NCBI GenBank assembly: GCA_017439675.1
Contig: JAFSIQ010000010.1
Coordinates: forward strand, 62,001 to 126,000
DNA length: 64,000 nucleotides
DNA from: Lachnospiraceae bacterium
GTDB lineage: Bacteria; Bacillota; Clostridia; Lachnospirales; Lachnospiraceae
Reading direction: 5' to 3'
A program made the translations under genes and the position numbers. This document shows positions 26,767-35,633 of this stretch, piece after piece. How positions within the stretch are numbered: the first letter of the stretch is position 1; every line of letters begins with the position of its first letter. Below the pieces are notes generated by a model, which saw only the letters and a list, made by a program, of their open reading frames with translations, had not been told where the DNA came from and did not search any database.

Positions 26767-26780
26767 TTTTTTGCTACAAT
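26752..26780 (+). promoter_or_regulatory. Promoter with extended -10 for the downstream glycosyltransferase
   Basis: TTGCTA (26752-26757), a 17-base spacer and TGC-TACAAT (-10 at 26775-26780). It overlaps the end of the phosphoglycerol transferase gene. Confidence 0.5.
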
Positions 26781-26841
26781 CTAGTAAGGTATTACAAACT
26801 GGGAGAGGAAATGGGAAAGAGGTGTAAGCTTGCAAAGAAGC

Positions 26842-26857
26842 TTGCCGCTTTGAAGGA
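26842..26857 (+). repeat. Third fragment of the transposase 3' end
   Basis: Sixteen bases are identical to the core of repeats A and B (TTGCCGCTTTGAAGGA). The fragment lies directly before the glycosyltransferase start at 26865 and supplies its AAGGA ribosome site. Confidence 0.55.
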
Positions 26858-26864
26858 AAGATTT

Positions 26865-27791
26865 ATGGATAAGATTGCGGTATTAATTCCCTGTTATAAC
26901 GAAAGTAAGACAATTGAAAAAGTAGTAAAGGATTTCAGGCAGGCATTACCGGAAGCCGTCATTTATGTTTATGATAATAATTCTACGGATGGAACAGATG
27001 TAATTGCAGCGAAGGCTGGTGCAGTTGTGCGTTATGAATACCAACAAGGAAAGGGAAACGTAATTCGTAGAATGTTTCGCGATGTTGATGCACAGTGTTA
27101 TGTGATGGTGGATGGTGATGATACATATCCGGCAGAAGCATCGAGTGAGATGGTTCATAAAGTTTTGGAAAGACATGTGGACATGGTGGTAGGTGACAGA
27201 TTGTCTTCTACCTATTTTGAGGAGAATAAGAGGCCGTTTCACAATTTTGGAAATGCATTGGTTCGAGGAGCAATCAATGTTTTGTTTAAAAGTGAAATTA
27301 AAGATGTGATGACGGGATATCGGGCGTTTAGCTATCAGTTTGTTAAGAGTTTTCCAGTATTGTCGAAAGGGTTTGAAATTGAGACGGAAATGAGTATTCA
27401 TGCTATTGATAAGAATATGTTCGTGGAGAATCATATTATAGAATATCGCGACAGACCGGAAGAAAGTATTTCTAAGTTGAACACATACTCGGATGGTTTT
27501 CGGGTGCTGTGTACGATAATACGATTGTTTAGAACCTACAAACCGATGACCTTTTTTGGAATGATTGCAGTTGTGTTAGCATTTATTTCCACTATCTTTT
27601 TTATACCAGTTTTTGTAGACTATTTGCACAGTGGATTGGTGCCGAATTTCCCTACATTGATTGTATGTGGTTTTACTATGATTGCTGCGATTCAATCATT
27701 TTTTGCAGGGTTAATTTTGCAGACTATGGTACAAAAGAACCGACAGGATTTTGAGATGAATTTGATTCAAATAAAAATGGATAGGAATTGA
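26865..27791 (+). CDS. Polyprenyl-phosphate glycosyltransferase (GT2, DPM1/GtrB-like)
   Basis: The 308-residue protein begins MDKIAVLIPCYNESKTIEKV and has VDGDDTYPAEA (DxD metal site), a YRDRPEESISKL segment and two C-terminal membrane helices. The start at 26865 is chosen because family similarity begins there. An in-frame ATG at 26811 would add residues (KKLAALKERF) that come from a transposase-end fragment. It probably makes a polyprenyl-phosphate sugar, perhaps for the same decoration as the phosphoglycerol transferase upstream. It ends before a clear terminator. Confidence 0.87.
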   Translation: MDKIAVLIPCYNESKTIEKVVKDFRQALPEAVIYVYDNNSTDGTDVIAAKAGAVVRYEYQQGKGNVIRRMFRDVDAQCYVMVDGDDTYPAEASSEMVHKVLERHVDMVVGDRLSSTYFEENKRPFHNFGNALVRGAINVLFKSEIKDVMTGYRAFSYQFVKSFPVLSKGFEIETEMSIHAIDKNMFVENHIIEYRDRPEESISKLNTYSDGFRVLCTIIRLFRTYKPMTFFGMIAVVLAFISTIFFIPVFVDYLHSGLVPNFPTLIVCGFTMIAAIQSFFAGLILQTMVQKNRQDFEMNLIQIKMDRN

Positions 27792-27807
27792 CGAAGTTGT
27801 ATCAAAG

Positions 27808-27834
27808 CCAGCTGACTAAGGTTAGCTGGTTTTC
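27808..27834 (+). terminator. Rho-independent terminator
   Basis: CCAGCTGAC and GTTAGCTGG form a nine-base stem with one G-U pair and a TAAG loop, followed by TTTTCT. It lies 16 bases after the glycosyltransferase gene. Confidence 0.85.
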
Positions 27835-27856
27835 TAGGTGAATGGGGGGCATGATG

Positions 27857-29053
27857 ATGAATGGTTATTATACTTCTGGACAATTTGCTAAGATGGCGCA
27901 TATTTCAGTGCGAACAGTTCGCTTTTATGACAAACAGAATATTCTAAAGCCGTCCTTTGTGAAGGACTCCGGAGCAAGATTTTATACGGATGAGGATTTT
28001 GTAAGGTTACAGCAGATTCTTCTGCTTAAGTACCTTGGTTTTTCTTTGGAAGAAATTCGCAATATGATAGTGGGACAATTAGACAAACAGATGTTGCGCA
28101 ATTCCTTGCGGTTGCAGCTCAAGTTGGTGAAGGACCGTATCGAGCAGATGCAGATGGTGGAACAGGCAATTGAAGATACCACTGAGGCGTTAGATGCGAA
28201 CCAAGAGATGGATTGGGCGCATATGATGAATCTGATTCACTTAACAGGAATGGAAAATTCTTTAAGGACGCAGTACCAGAATGCCACCAATATTGATGCA
28301 AGAATCAGACTGCACCAAGAATATTCTAGTAATAAGCAGGGGTGGTTTCCGTGGGTTTACGGGCAATGTGATTTCCCCCAAAATAGTCAGATATTGGAGA
28401 TAGGTTGTGGTAATGGAGCAATGTGGTTGGAAAGCTTTGAGAAACTTCCACAAGGGGCAATGATTGTATTAAGTGATATTTCAGAAGGAATGCTCAGAGA
28501 TACTAGAAGAGAAATTGAACAGTTGGAAATGGTGAATGGTATAGAGAATTCGCAATTCCAGTATCAATCCTTTGATTGCCACAAGATTCCTTACAAGGAT
28601 GGAAGCTTTGATTATGTTATAGCGAACCATGTTTTGTTTTACTGTGACAATTTGGATATGGTGTTAGGCGAAATTCAGCGTGTTTTAAAACCACATGGAA
28701 AGTTGATTTGCAGTACCTATGGTTCTAGGCATATGAGGGAGATAACGGATTTGGTACAGGGGTTTCAGGAACAGATTACTTTATCTGCGGATAGATTGTA
28801 TGAAAAGTTTGGATTAGATAACGGAATGTTGGTATTAGAAGATTATTTTTCTAATGTTGAGTGTAGAGAGTACGATGACTTTTTGTTTGTGGATGAACCT
28901 GAACCTTTAATAGAGTACATTTTATCTTGTCACGGAAACCAGAATCAGTATATTGTGAATCGCTACAAGGATTTTCGCAATTTTGTAGAGAAAAAGACAC
29001 GAAAGGGATTCCGCATTACAAAGCAAGCGGGAATCTTTGTGTGTAGAAGGTAG
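27857..29053 (+). CDS. MerR-type regulator fused to an SAM-dependent methyltransferase
   Basis: The 398-residue protein has a MerR winged helix at the N-terminus (TSGQFAKMAHISVRTVRFYD) with a coiled-coil dimer helix to about residue 110. A class I methyltransferase domain follows (QILEIGCGNGAMWLE; FDYVIANHVLFYCDNLDMVL). The start is one of three consecutive ATGs after a G-rich site; the last is used here. The domain order suggests a self-contained ligand-responsive regulator that may methylate its ligand or a metabolite. Targets are unknown. It stands alone between a terminator and the promoter at 29107. Confidence 0.85.
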   Translation: MNGYYTSGQFAKMAHISVRTVRFYDKQNILKPSFVKDSGARFYTDEDFVRLQQILLLKYLGFSLEEIRNMIVGQLDKQMLRNSLRLQLKLVKDRIEQMQMVEQAIEDTTEALDANQEMDWAHMMNLIHLTGMENSLRTQYQNATNIDARIRLHQEYSSNKQGWFPWVYGQCDFPQNSQILEIGCGNGAMWLESFEKLPQGAMIVLSDISEGMLRDTRREIEQLEMVNGIENSQFQYQSFDCHKIPYKDGSFDYVIANHVLFYCDNLDMVLGEIQRVLKPHGKLICSTYGSRHMREITDLVQGFQEQITLSADRLYEKFGLDNGMLVLEDYFSNVECREYDDFLFVDEPEPLIEYILSCHGNQNQYIVNRYKDFRNFVEKKTRKGFRITKQAGIFVCRR

Positions 29054-29106
29054 ATGGGTTGTATATAGTATGATATTTTGAGGATAGAAAGAAAAATATT
29101 TTTATG

Positions 29107-29135
29107 TTGAAATAATAGACGCATTGTGTTAAAAT
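29107..29135 (+). promoter_or_regulatory. Promoter for the Rpn-like gene
   Basis: TTGAAA (29107-29112), a 17-base spacer and TAAAAT (29130-29135) preceded by TGT. It leaves a leader of about 150 bases before the ATG at 29296. Confidence 0.6.
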
Positions 29136-29295
29136 TATGGCAAAGCAAATAGTTTCTATTTAATCTTATGACGATGTGTCTGTTCTAGAATCGTTTTTAA
29201 AGACTCTTGCTTTTTATTATCATTTTGTAAAAGAATAAGCAGGAGGTCACCGATTGCAAATAGCATCCATTGTATCCTGCTAGATAAGGAGGACT

Positions 29296-30321
29296 ATGGA
29301 GAAGGATATTACAACCAATGATTTGTTGAGCAATGCAGATGTGTTCGCGGACATTGCGAATGTGAATTTGTTTGATGGTGAAGTTGTAATTCACCCAGAG
29401 GATTTAGTGGCTGTGCCAATCGATACAAGTTATAAAGATTTGGAAGGAGAACATCATAAGCTTTTTCGAGATGTTTTGATGAAAGTGAATCGGCTTGGCG
29501 GTTGTATTGCATTTATTGGATATGAGAATCAGACAGAGATTAATCGAATTATGCCTGTGAGAGATATGGGTTATGCTTATATGTGTTATGCGAAGCAGAT
29601 TAAGAGTATTGTAGCGACAAACAAAGCTGAGAAGAATTCTGCATATGCAAAAGTGTTACATAATAACCAAAAGTTGATGCCGGTTGCAACATTTGTATTA
29701 TATTATGGCGAGGAGACATGGGTAAAGCCGCTTTCGTTGATGGATATTTTAGATATACCGGAAGAGGAAAAGGAATTGTGGCATGAACTAATTAATGATT
29801 ATTCGATTCGTGTAATACATATGGTTGGACAGTCAGAAGAGGTTAGGAAAAAGTATCGTTCTGATTATGGTGTGATTGCAGATTATTTGGCATATTATAA
29901 GGATAAGGAGAAATTAATAACAAAGTTTTTCTGTGATACAAGAAAGCTGTTACATGTAGAACAAGTCCTTGATATGTTAGATGCATTTAGTAATGATACG
30001 CGGTTTGAGATTGTGAAGCAGAAATTTATATCGTGTGAAAACAAGGAGGCGAATAATATGTGTTTATTGATGGATATTATAGAAGAGAAGAGTGAACAGG
30101 GATATCAACAAGGAATACAACAAGGAATACAACAAGGAATACAACAAGGAATACAACAGGGAATACAACAGGGAATACAACAGGGAATACAACAGGGAAT
30201 GGATAAGCAAGCTCGAGCGATTGCAAGAGGGTTGTTGGGGCTGTTAGAAATTTCAGTCATTGCAGAAAAGACAGGTTTGTCGGTGCCAGAACTAGAGCAG
30301 TTAGGAACAGAAAAGTGCTAA
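29296..30321 (+). CDS. Rpn/YhgA-like PD-(D/E)XK nuclease with QQGI repeats
   Basis: The 341-residue protein has the N-terminal portion of Rpn/YhgA-like recombination-promoting nucleases (KDITTNDLLSNADVFADIAN, HPEDLVAVP, then IAFIGYENQTEINR, holding the E-x-Q active-site strand). A helical middle follows. Near the C-terminus eight four-residue QQGI units precede MDKQARAIARGLL. Such proteins are mobile-element-associated nucleases found in many copies in Clostridia. A GGAGG site precedes the ATG and a terminator follows, so it looks intact and independently expressed. Confidence 0.82.
   Translation: MEKDITTNDLLSNADVFADIANVNLFDGEVVIHPEDLVAVPIDTSYKDLEGEHHKLFRDVLMKVNRLGGCIAFIGYENQTEINRIMPVRDMGYAYMCYAKQIKSIVATNKAEKNSAYAKVLHNNQKLMPVATFVLYYGEETWVKPLSLMDILDIPEEEKELWHELINDYSIRVIHMVGQSEEVRKKYRSDYGVIADYLAYYKDKEKLITKFFCDTRKLLHVEQVLDMLDAFSNDTRFEIVKQKFISCENKEANNMCLLMDIIEEKSEQGYQQGIQQGIQQGIQQGIQQGIQQGIQQGIQQGMDKQARAIARGLLGLLEISVIAEKTGLSVPELEQLGTEKC
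30106..30201 (+). repeat. Twelve-base tandem repeat, eight units
   Basis: Units 1-4 read CAACAAGGAATA and units 5-8 read CAACAGGGAATA, the last ending ATG. The repeat is in frame and encodes QQGI. The block structure suggests expansion by replication slippage. Confidence 0.9.
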
Positions 30322-30355
30322 TATTAAAATTGTGGAAAATAGCAAAAAGTACTTG

Positions 30356-30380
30356 AAGGTGACGTAACGTCACCTTTTAT
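30356..30380 (+). terminator. Rho-independent terminator
   Basis: AAGGTGACG (30356-30364) pairs perfectly with CGTCACCTT (30368-30376) around a three-base loop, followed by TTTAT. Confidence 0.85.
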
Positions 30381-30381
30381 A

Positions 30382-30410
30382 ATGCAATTTAGTAGCATAT
30401 ATGATATACT
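30382..30410 (+). promoter_or_regulatory. Probable promoter of the rhamnose operon
   Basis: A TGA-TATACT extended -10 lies at 30402-30410; the -35 region near 30382 is weak. It sits between a terminator and rfbA, with about 40 bases of leader. Confidence 0.45.
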
Positions 30411-30452
30411 AGTTGGAAAGAATGAGAATAGAAGATTTAGGAGGTACATTCA

Positions 30453-31349
30453 ATGAAAGGTATTATTTTAGCAGGTGGTTCTGGCACACGCCTTTATCCG
30501 CTTACAAGAGTAACGTCCAAGCAGTTGTTGCCAATCTATGACAAGCCGATGATTTATTATCCACTGTCTGTCTTGATGAATGCTGGAATTCGTGAGATTT
30601 TGATTATATCTACCCCACAGGACACACCAAGATTTCAGGAGCTTCTTGGAGATGGTCATCAGTATGGTGTGGAGCTTTCCTATGCAATACAGCCAAGCCC
30701 AGACGGATTGGCACAAGCCTTTATTATCGGTGAAGAATTTATCGGTGATGATACCGTGGCAATGGTGCTTGGAGATAATATTTTCTCTGGACACGGATTG
30801 AAGAAACGTTTGAAGGCAGCAGTAGAAAATGCAGAATCCGGTAGAGGCGCAACTGTGTTTGGCTATTATGTGGATGATCCAGAGCGTTTCGGTATTGTGG
30901 AATTCAACGCAGAAGGAAAAGCAATTTCGATTGAAGAAAAACCGGACAAGCCAAAGAGTAATTACTGCGTAACAGGTCTCTATTTCTATGATAATAAGGT
31001 TGTAGAGTATGCCAAGAACTTGAAGCCAAGTGCTCGTGGTGAATTAGAGATTACCGACTTGAATCGTATTTACTTAGAAAATAATGAGTTGAATGTAGAA
31101 TTGTTGGGTCAGGGATTTACCTGGTTAGATACTGGAACTCATGAAAGCTTGGTAGAAGCCACCAATTTTGTAAAGACAATTGAGGACCATCAGCATCGTA
31201 AGATTGCCTGCTTGGAAGAGATTGCCTACTTAAATGGTTGGATTACGAAGGAAGACGTAATGGAAGTTTATGAATTATTGAAGAAGAACCAGTACGGACA
31301 GTATTTGAAAGATGTCTTAGACGGCAAGTACCTAGATGTACTACACTAG
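30453..31349 (+). CDS. rfbA: Glucose-1-phosphate thymidylyltransferase
   Basis: The 298-residue protein carries the RmlA signature [20 protein letters not shown] and the [11 protein letters not shown] metal/nucleotide segment. It joins dTTP and glucose-1-phosphate to give dTDP-glucose, the first step of dTDP-L-rhamnose synthesis. Length is normal for the family. AGGAGGT precedes the ATG. The rest of the pathway follows in the order rfbB, rfbD, rfbC, with an unusual inverted-repeat element inserted before rfbB. Confidence 0.95.
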   Translation: MKGIILAGGSGTRLYPLTRVTSKQLLPIYDKPMIYYPLSVLMNAGIREILIISTPQDTPRFQELLGDGHQYGVELSYAIQPSPDGLAQAFIIGEEFIGDDTVAMVLGDNIFSGHGLKKRLKAAVENAESGRGATVFGYYVDDPERFGIVEFNAEGKAISIEEKPDKPKSNYCVTGLYFYDNKVVEYAKNLKPSARGELEITDLNRIYLENNELNVELLGQGFTWLDTGTHESLVEATNFVKTIEDHQHRKIACLEEIAYLNGWITKEDVMEVYELLKKNQYGQYLKDVLDGKYLDVLH

Positions 31350-31380
31350 AATATACAATTGTAACGATGAGCTAAGGTAA

Positions 31381-31581
31381 GGGATTATCTGGGGTTGTAT
31401 TAAGGTGAGAGAAGTTGAATATCTTTAACAACCACCATAAGCAGGTACTCTGCGGCCGTCGGCACTTAACGAGACGTAGTCGAGTTTAGTACCGCTACGA
31501 GCCAAGGGTAGCGAGAGCGTGCCTGCGTTGGTTTGTTAAAGATAGACAACTCTTAGGCAATAAAAAACCCCAGATAATCCC
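31381..31581. repeat. Structured inverted-repeat element, copy 1
   Basis: Bases 31381-31396 are the perfect inverse of 31566-31581 (16 bp). Inner segments around 31412-31430 and 31531-31552 also pair (for example TATCTTTAACAA with TTGTTAAAGATA), so the element can fold as one long branched hairpin. The core 31429-31535, read on the minus strand, matches the core of the element at 61165-61386: shared blocks are CGCAGGCACG, GGTACTAA and GTACCTGCTTA. It fills most of the gap between rfbA and rfbB. It contains no ORF. Confidence 0.8.
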
Positions 31582-31605
31582 GGAATAAGAGAGGAGATTA
31601 AAACT

Positions 31606-32625
31606 ATGACTATTATTGTAACCGGCGGAGCAGGATTTATTGGAAGTAACTTTGTATTTCACATGTTAAATAAGTACCCAGACTACCGTATCGTATGTTT
31701 GGATTGTTTAACCTACGCAGGTAATTTATCAACCCTTGCACCAGTAATGGATAATCCGAATTTCCGTTTTGTGAAGGAAAGCATTACAGATAGAGAAGCG
31801 GTGTACAAGCTATTTGAGGAAGAGAAGCCGAATATGGTGGTTAACTTTGCAGCAGAGAGCCATGTAGACCGTTCCATTGAAAACCCAGAGGTATTCTTGG
31901 ACACCAATATTAAGGGTACTGCGGTATTGATGGATGCGTGTCGCAAGTATGGCATTGATCGTTATCATCAGGTATCTACCGATGAGGTATATGGTGATTT
32001 GCCACTTGACAGACCGGACCTTTTCTTTACAGAGGAGACCCCAATCCATACAAGTAGCCCATACAGCTCATCAAAGGCTGGAGCAGACCTTCTTGTGTTG
32101 GCATATCACAGAACTTACGGTTTGCCTGTAACAATCAGCCGTTGTTCTAATAACTATGGTCCATATCACTTCCCAGAGAAGTTGATTCCATTGATGATTG
32201 CCAACGCATTGAATGATAAGCCACTTCCAGTATATGGTAAGGGTGAGAATGTGCGTGACTGGTTATATGTAGAGGATCACTGTAAAGCAATTGATTTGAT
32301 TATTCATAAGGGGCGTGTTGGTGAAGTGTACAACATTGGCGGACACAATGAAATGAAGAACATTGATATTGTTAAGATTATCTGTAAGGAGTTAGGAAAG
32401 CCGGAAAGCTTGATTACTTATGTGACAGACCGTAAGGGACATGATATGCGTTATGCCATCGACCCAACCAAGATTCACAATGAGTTGGGTTGGTTGCCGG
32501 AAACTATGTTTGCAGATGGAATCAAGAAGACTATTCAGTGGTATTTGGACAATAAGGAATGGTGGGAAACCATCATTTCCGGTGAGTATCAGAATTATTA
32601 TGAGAAAATGTATGGTGACCGCTAG
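31606..32625 (+). CDS. rfbB: dTDP-glucose 4,6-dehydratase
   Basis: The 339-residue extended SDR enzyme has TGGAGFIGSNF, the FAAESHVDRSI block, the TDEVYGDLP segment and YSSSKAGAD (catalytic Tyr and Lys), all characteristic of RmlB. It forms dTDP-4-keto-6-deoxyglucose. GAGAGGAG precedes the ATG. It follows the structured repeat by 24 bases. Confidence 0.95.
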   Translation: MTIIVTGGAGFIGSNFVFHMLNKYPDYRIVCLDCLTYAGNLSTLAPVMDNPNFRFVKESITDREAVYKLFEEEKPNMVVNFAAESHVDRSIENPEVFLDTNIKGTAVLMDACRKYGIDRYHQVSTDEVYGDLPLDRPDLFFTEETPIHTSSPYSSSKAGADLLVLAYHRTYGLPVTISRCSNNYGPYHFPEKLIPLMIANALNDKPLPVYGKGENVRDWLYVEDHCKAIDLIIHKGRVGEVYNIGGHNEMKNIDIVKIICKELGKPESLITYVTDRKGHDMRYAIDPTKIHNELGWLPETMFADGIKKTIQWYLDNKEWWETIISGEYQNYYEKMYGDR

Positions 32626-32654
32626 AGGTAGATTAAGAAACAATAGGTAAAGTG

Positions 32655-32692
32655 CGAGAACCGGTAGAGGGATAACCTCGCCGGTGGTCTCG
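32655..32692 (+). other. Intercistronic hairpin between rfbB and rfbD
   Basis: CGAGA/TCTCG, ACCGG/CCGGT and GAGG/CCTC pair in order around a short loop. No T run follows, so this may be an RNA-stability element or an attenuator rather than a full terminator. Confidence 0.5.
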
Positions 32693-32718
32693 TGATGCAG
32701 GAAGGGCGGTTTATAGTT

Positions 32719-33660
32719 ATGAAAATATTAGTAACAGGTGTAGCAGGACAGCTAGGTCATGATGTTATGAATGAGCTGAATAAGCGTGGTCTGGAAGGAA
32801 TCGGAACCGATATTGCAGAAGCCTATGCGGGAATTCAGGATGGAACAGCAGTTACCACCATGAAGTATGTGCCTATGGATTTGACAGATGGAGAAGCAGT
32901 AGAGGCTCGTATTATTTTTGAACAACCAGATGCAGTGATTCATTGCGCAGCATGGACGGCAGTGGATGCTGCAGAGGACGAAGAGAATCAAGCGAAGGTA
33001 AAGGCCATTAACTTTGGTGGTACACGGAATGTAGCAAAGGTATGTGCATTGTTAGATATTCCTATGATGTATATTTCTACGGATTATGTGTTTGATGGAC
33101 AAGGTTTGGAACCTTGGAAACCAGATTGTACGGATTATAAGCCTCTTAGTGTATATGGTAGCACCAAGCTTCAGGGTGAAAAGGCAGTTACTGCAAACCT
33201 AGAGAAGTTTTTCATTGTTCGTATCGCTTGGGTGTTTGGTGTGAATGGCAATAATTTTATCAAGACCATGTTGAACGTAGGTAAGAAGTATGACCAGTTG
33301 AAGGTGGTCAATGACCAGATTGGTACACCGACTTATACTTATGATTTGGCTAGACTTTTGGTAGATATGATTCAGACAGATAAGTATGGATATTATCATG
33401 CAACCAATGAAGGTGGGTATATTAGTTGGTATGATTTCACCAAGGAGATTTTCCGTCAGGCAGTAGAATTGGGACATAATGAGTATGGTGAGGATAAGGT
33501 GACAGTGAATCCGGTAACAACAGAAGAATATGGAGTGTCCAAAGCAGCCAGGCCATTTAACAGCCGATTGGACAAGAGTAAGCTTGTGGAGTGTGGATTT
33601 GAGCCATTGCCAACCTGGCAGGATGCTCTTGCAAGATATCTAAAAGAGATAGAATTTTAA
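32719..33660 (+). CDS. rfbD: dTDP-4-dehydrorhamnose reductase
   Basis: The 313-residue SDR enzyme starts MKILVTGVAGQLGHDV at 32719; upstream in-frame ATG codons lie inside the intercistronic hairpin region. It has the ISTDYVFDG motif and YGSTKLQGE (Tyr/Lys catalytic pair) of RmlD. It catalyses the last step to dTDP-L-rhamnose. Confidence 0.94.
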   Translation: MKILVTGVAGQLGHDVMNELNKRGLEGIGTDIAEAYAGIQDGTAVTTMKYVPMDLTDGEAVEARIIFEQPDAVIHCAAWTAVDAAEDEENQAKVKAINFGGTRNVAKVCALLDIPMMYISTDYVFDGQGLEPWKPDCTDYKPLSVYGSTKLQGEKAVTANLEKFFIVRIAWVFGVNGNNFIKTMLNVGKKYDQLKVVNDQIGTPTYTYDLARLLVDMIQTDKYGYYHATNEGGYISWYDFTKEIFRQAVELGHNEYGEDKVTVNPVTTEEYGVSKAARPFNSRLDKSKLVECGFEPLPTWQDALARYLKEIEF

Positions 33661-33680
33661 TTATGAAAGAGAGTAATAAT

Positions 33681-34289
33681 ATGGGACAGATTAAAGTAGA
33701 GAAAAATGTAGGTGGCATTGAAGGCTTGTGCGTCATTGAACCAGCTGTACATGGTGATGCCAGAGGATATTTTATGGAGACCTATAATCAGCGTGATATG
33801 GAAGAGGCAGGACTTAATATGACATTTGTGCAGGATAACCAGTCGTGTTCCGTAAAAGGTGTACTTCGTGGTTTACATTTTCAGAAGGAATTTCCGCAGG
33901 GGAAATTGGTGCGTGTGGTAAAAGGTTCTGTGTTTGATGTGGCAGTGGATTTGCGTAAGGATTCTGCAAGCTATGGAAAGTGGTATGGTGTGGAGTTGAC
34001 AGAGGAGAACAAGAAGCAATTCTACATTCCGGAAGGCTTTGCACACGGATTTCTAGTGCTTTCTGATATTGCAGAGTTTTGCTATAAGTGTACCGATTTT
34101 TATCATCCGGGTGATGAAGGTGGTCTTGCATGGAATGACCCAGAAATCGGTATTGTGTGGCCAACACTTACTGGTGAATATCAGGGAAGTGCATCGGCGG
34201 TAGGGTATCAGTTAGAGGATGGCACAGCACTTAATTTGAGTGATAAGGACCAGTTATGGTTAGGTCTTAAGGATACATTCGCATTTTAG
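33681..34289 (+). CDS. rfbC: dTDP-4-dehydrorhamnose 3,5-epimerase
   Basis: The 202-residue cupin protein has GDARGYFMETYN, SVKGVLRGLHFQ (the catalytic His region) and PEGFAHGFLVLSD, all RmlC signatures. The ATG at 33681 has AAGAGAG upstream; an ATG 18 bases earlier is possible. The pathway order here places the epimerase last. Confidence 0.94.
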   Translation: MGQIKVEKNVGGIEGLCVIEPAVHGDARGYFMETYNQRDMEEAGLNMTFVQDNQSCSVKGVLRGLHFQKEFPQGKLVRVVKGSVFDVAVDLRKDSASYGKWYGVELTEENKKQFYIPEGFAHGFLVLSDIAEFCYKCTDFYHPGDEGGLAWNDPEIGIVWPTLTGEYQGSASAVGYQLEDGTALNLSDKDQLWLGLKDTFAF

Positions 34290-34312
34290 ATGCTTGATGA
34301 TTAGGAGATTGT

Positions 34313-35632
34313 ATGAGAAAGATATTGATACGGGCATGGGTGAATCCATTGGAACCCTTGGACCCTGCAAAGGTAACTGGCAACAATATGATAGGTAATA
34401 ATGCAGGCAATTTGATGTTTGCACATAGTATTATGCGCACGTTACTCTGTGATGATATGACGGTAGATACCATAATGACCTACCGGGAATTTTCGGACAG
34501 AGAAGTGGACTATTATAATAGCGAATACGAGTGTTTTATCATTCCACTTGCCAATGCCTTTCGTATATCTTTCCAGCAAGAGCTAATTTATCTACGGCAT
34601 TTAGTTGACAGACTTACAATTCCCTGTGTTGTGATTGGTGTGGGAATGCAAGGGAAAGTGGATGTTGATGTAAAGCAGCATTTTCAGTTTGATGATGAGG
34701 TTGTGAAATTTGTCAAGTCCATTTTAGGCAAATCAGCAATACTTGGGGTTCGAGGTGAAATTACAGCGGCATACCTGAAGAAACTAGGATTTGCCGAAGA
34801 GAGGGATTTTACCGTAATCGGTTGCCCGGCTATGTATATGAATGGTGATGAACTTGCAGTAAAAGCACTGGTAGAATTGCAGAGAAGTTCTAAGGTCAGT
34901 GTGAACCGAAAACCGGGAATCTCAGCCAAGATGCATAACTTTATCGTAAAATCTAGCAAGGAATTTGATGATTATATGTACATTCCCCAAGGAATAGAAG
35001 ATTTGGCACTTTTGTATGCGGGAAGACCATTTCAGAAGAAAAAGCATCCGAAACTACATGCCACCTATCCGGGGGATGTTCAGAATGAAATCTATGCCGG
35101 TGGGCATGAGATTGGGTTTGTCAATGTGGTGTCTTGGCTTGAATTTTTGAAGACAAGAGATTTTTCTTTCGGAACCAGAATCCATGGTAATATTGCTGCA
35201 ATTGTTGCGGGAGTGCCTGCCTTTGTGTTTGCTCCAGATGCCAGAATTCTGGAGTTGGCACAGTATCACAACATCCAGTATATGCTGACCAAGGATGTAA
35301 AGGATACTACCAACATTTTTGATGTGTATGAAAAGGCAGATTTTAATCGCGTGAAGGATGGACATGTAAAGCGATTTCATCATTATCTTGATTTTTTGGA
35401 GACAAATGGATTGCAACATGTTTACGGTAAGGAGCGTGTGAATATAGAGACTCCGTTCGACAGAGCTTTGCGAGAGAAAGAATTTTGCAAGGGGATAGAG
35501 CCAATCACATTGGCTACATCCAAAGAACAGATTGCGCGTAAGAGTAAGTATTATTGCCAGCTTGTTGCAGGAAAATGTGCCCGTGTGGTGGATGAGTCGA
35601 GAAGAAAGAGCATTCGTGTAGGTGAAGAGTAA
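34313..35632 (+). CDS. Polysaccharide pyruvyl transferase family protein
   Basis: The 439-residue protein has the GT-B-like pyruvyl transferase fold: GNNMIGNNAGNLMFAHSI near the start, VIGVGMQGK, then a late block TRIHGNIAAIVAGVPAFVFA that matches the conserved GxRxH region of the family. The family adds a pyruvate ketal to hexoses, or acts as a glycan transferase of unknown type. It overlaps the GtrA gene leader. A second family member is at 43304. Confidence 0.85.
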   Translation: MRKILIRAWVNPLEPLDPAKVTGNNMIGNNAGNLMFAHSIMRTLLCDDMTVDTIMTYREFSDREVDYYNSEYECFIIPLANAFRISFQQELIYLRHLVDRLTIPCVVIGVGMQGKVDVDVKQHFQFDDEVVKFVKSILGKSAILGVRGEITAAYLKKLGFAEERDFTVIGCPAMYMNGDELAVKALVELQRSSKVSVNRKPGISAKMHNFIVKSSKEFDDYMYIPQGIEDLALLYAGRPFQKKKHPKLHATYPGDVQNEIYAGGHEIGFVNVVSWLEFLKTRDFSFGTRIHGNIAAIVAGVPAFVFAPDARILELAQYHNIQYMLTKDVKDTTNIFDVYEKADFNRVKDGHVKRFHHYLDFLETNGLQHVYGKERVNIETPFDRALREKEFCKGIEPITLATSKEQIARKSKYYCQLVAGKCARVVDESRRKSIRVGEE

Positions 35633-35633
35633 T

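Noticed and set aside
26811..26864. Upstream start for the glycosyltransferase
   Set aside because: The added residues derive from a transposase-end fragment and family similarity begins at 26865.
30106..30201. Regular repeats resembling a CRISPR array
   Set aside because: Units are 12 bases, contiguous, without spacers and in frame; they encode QQGI.
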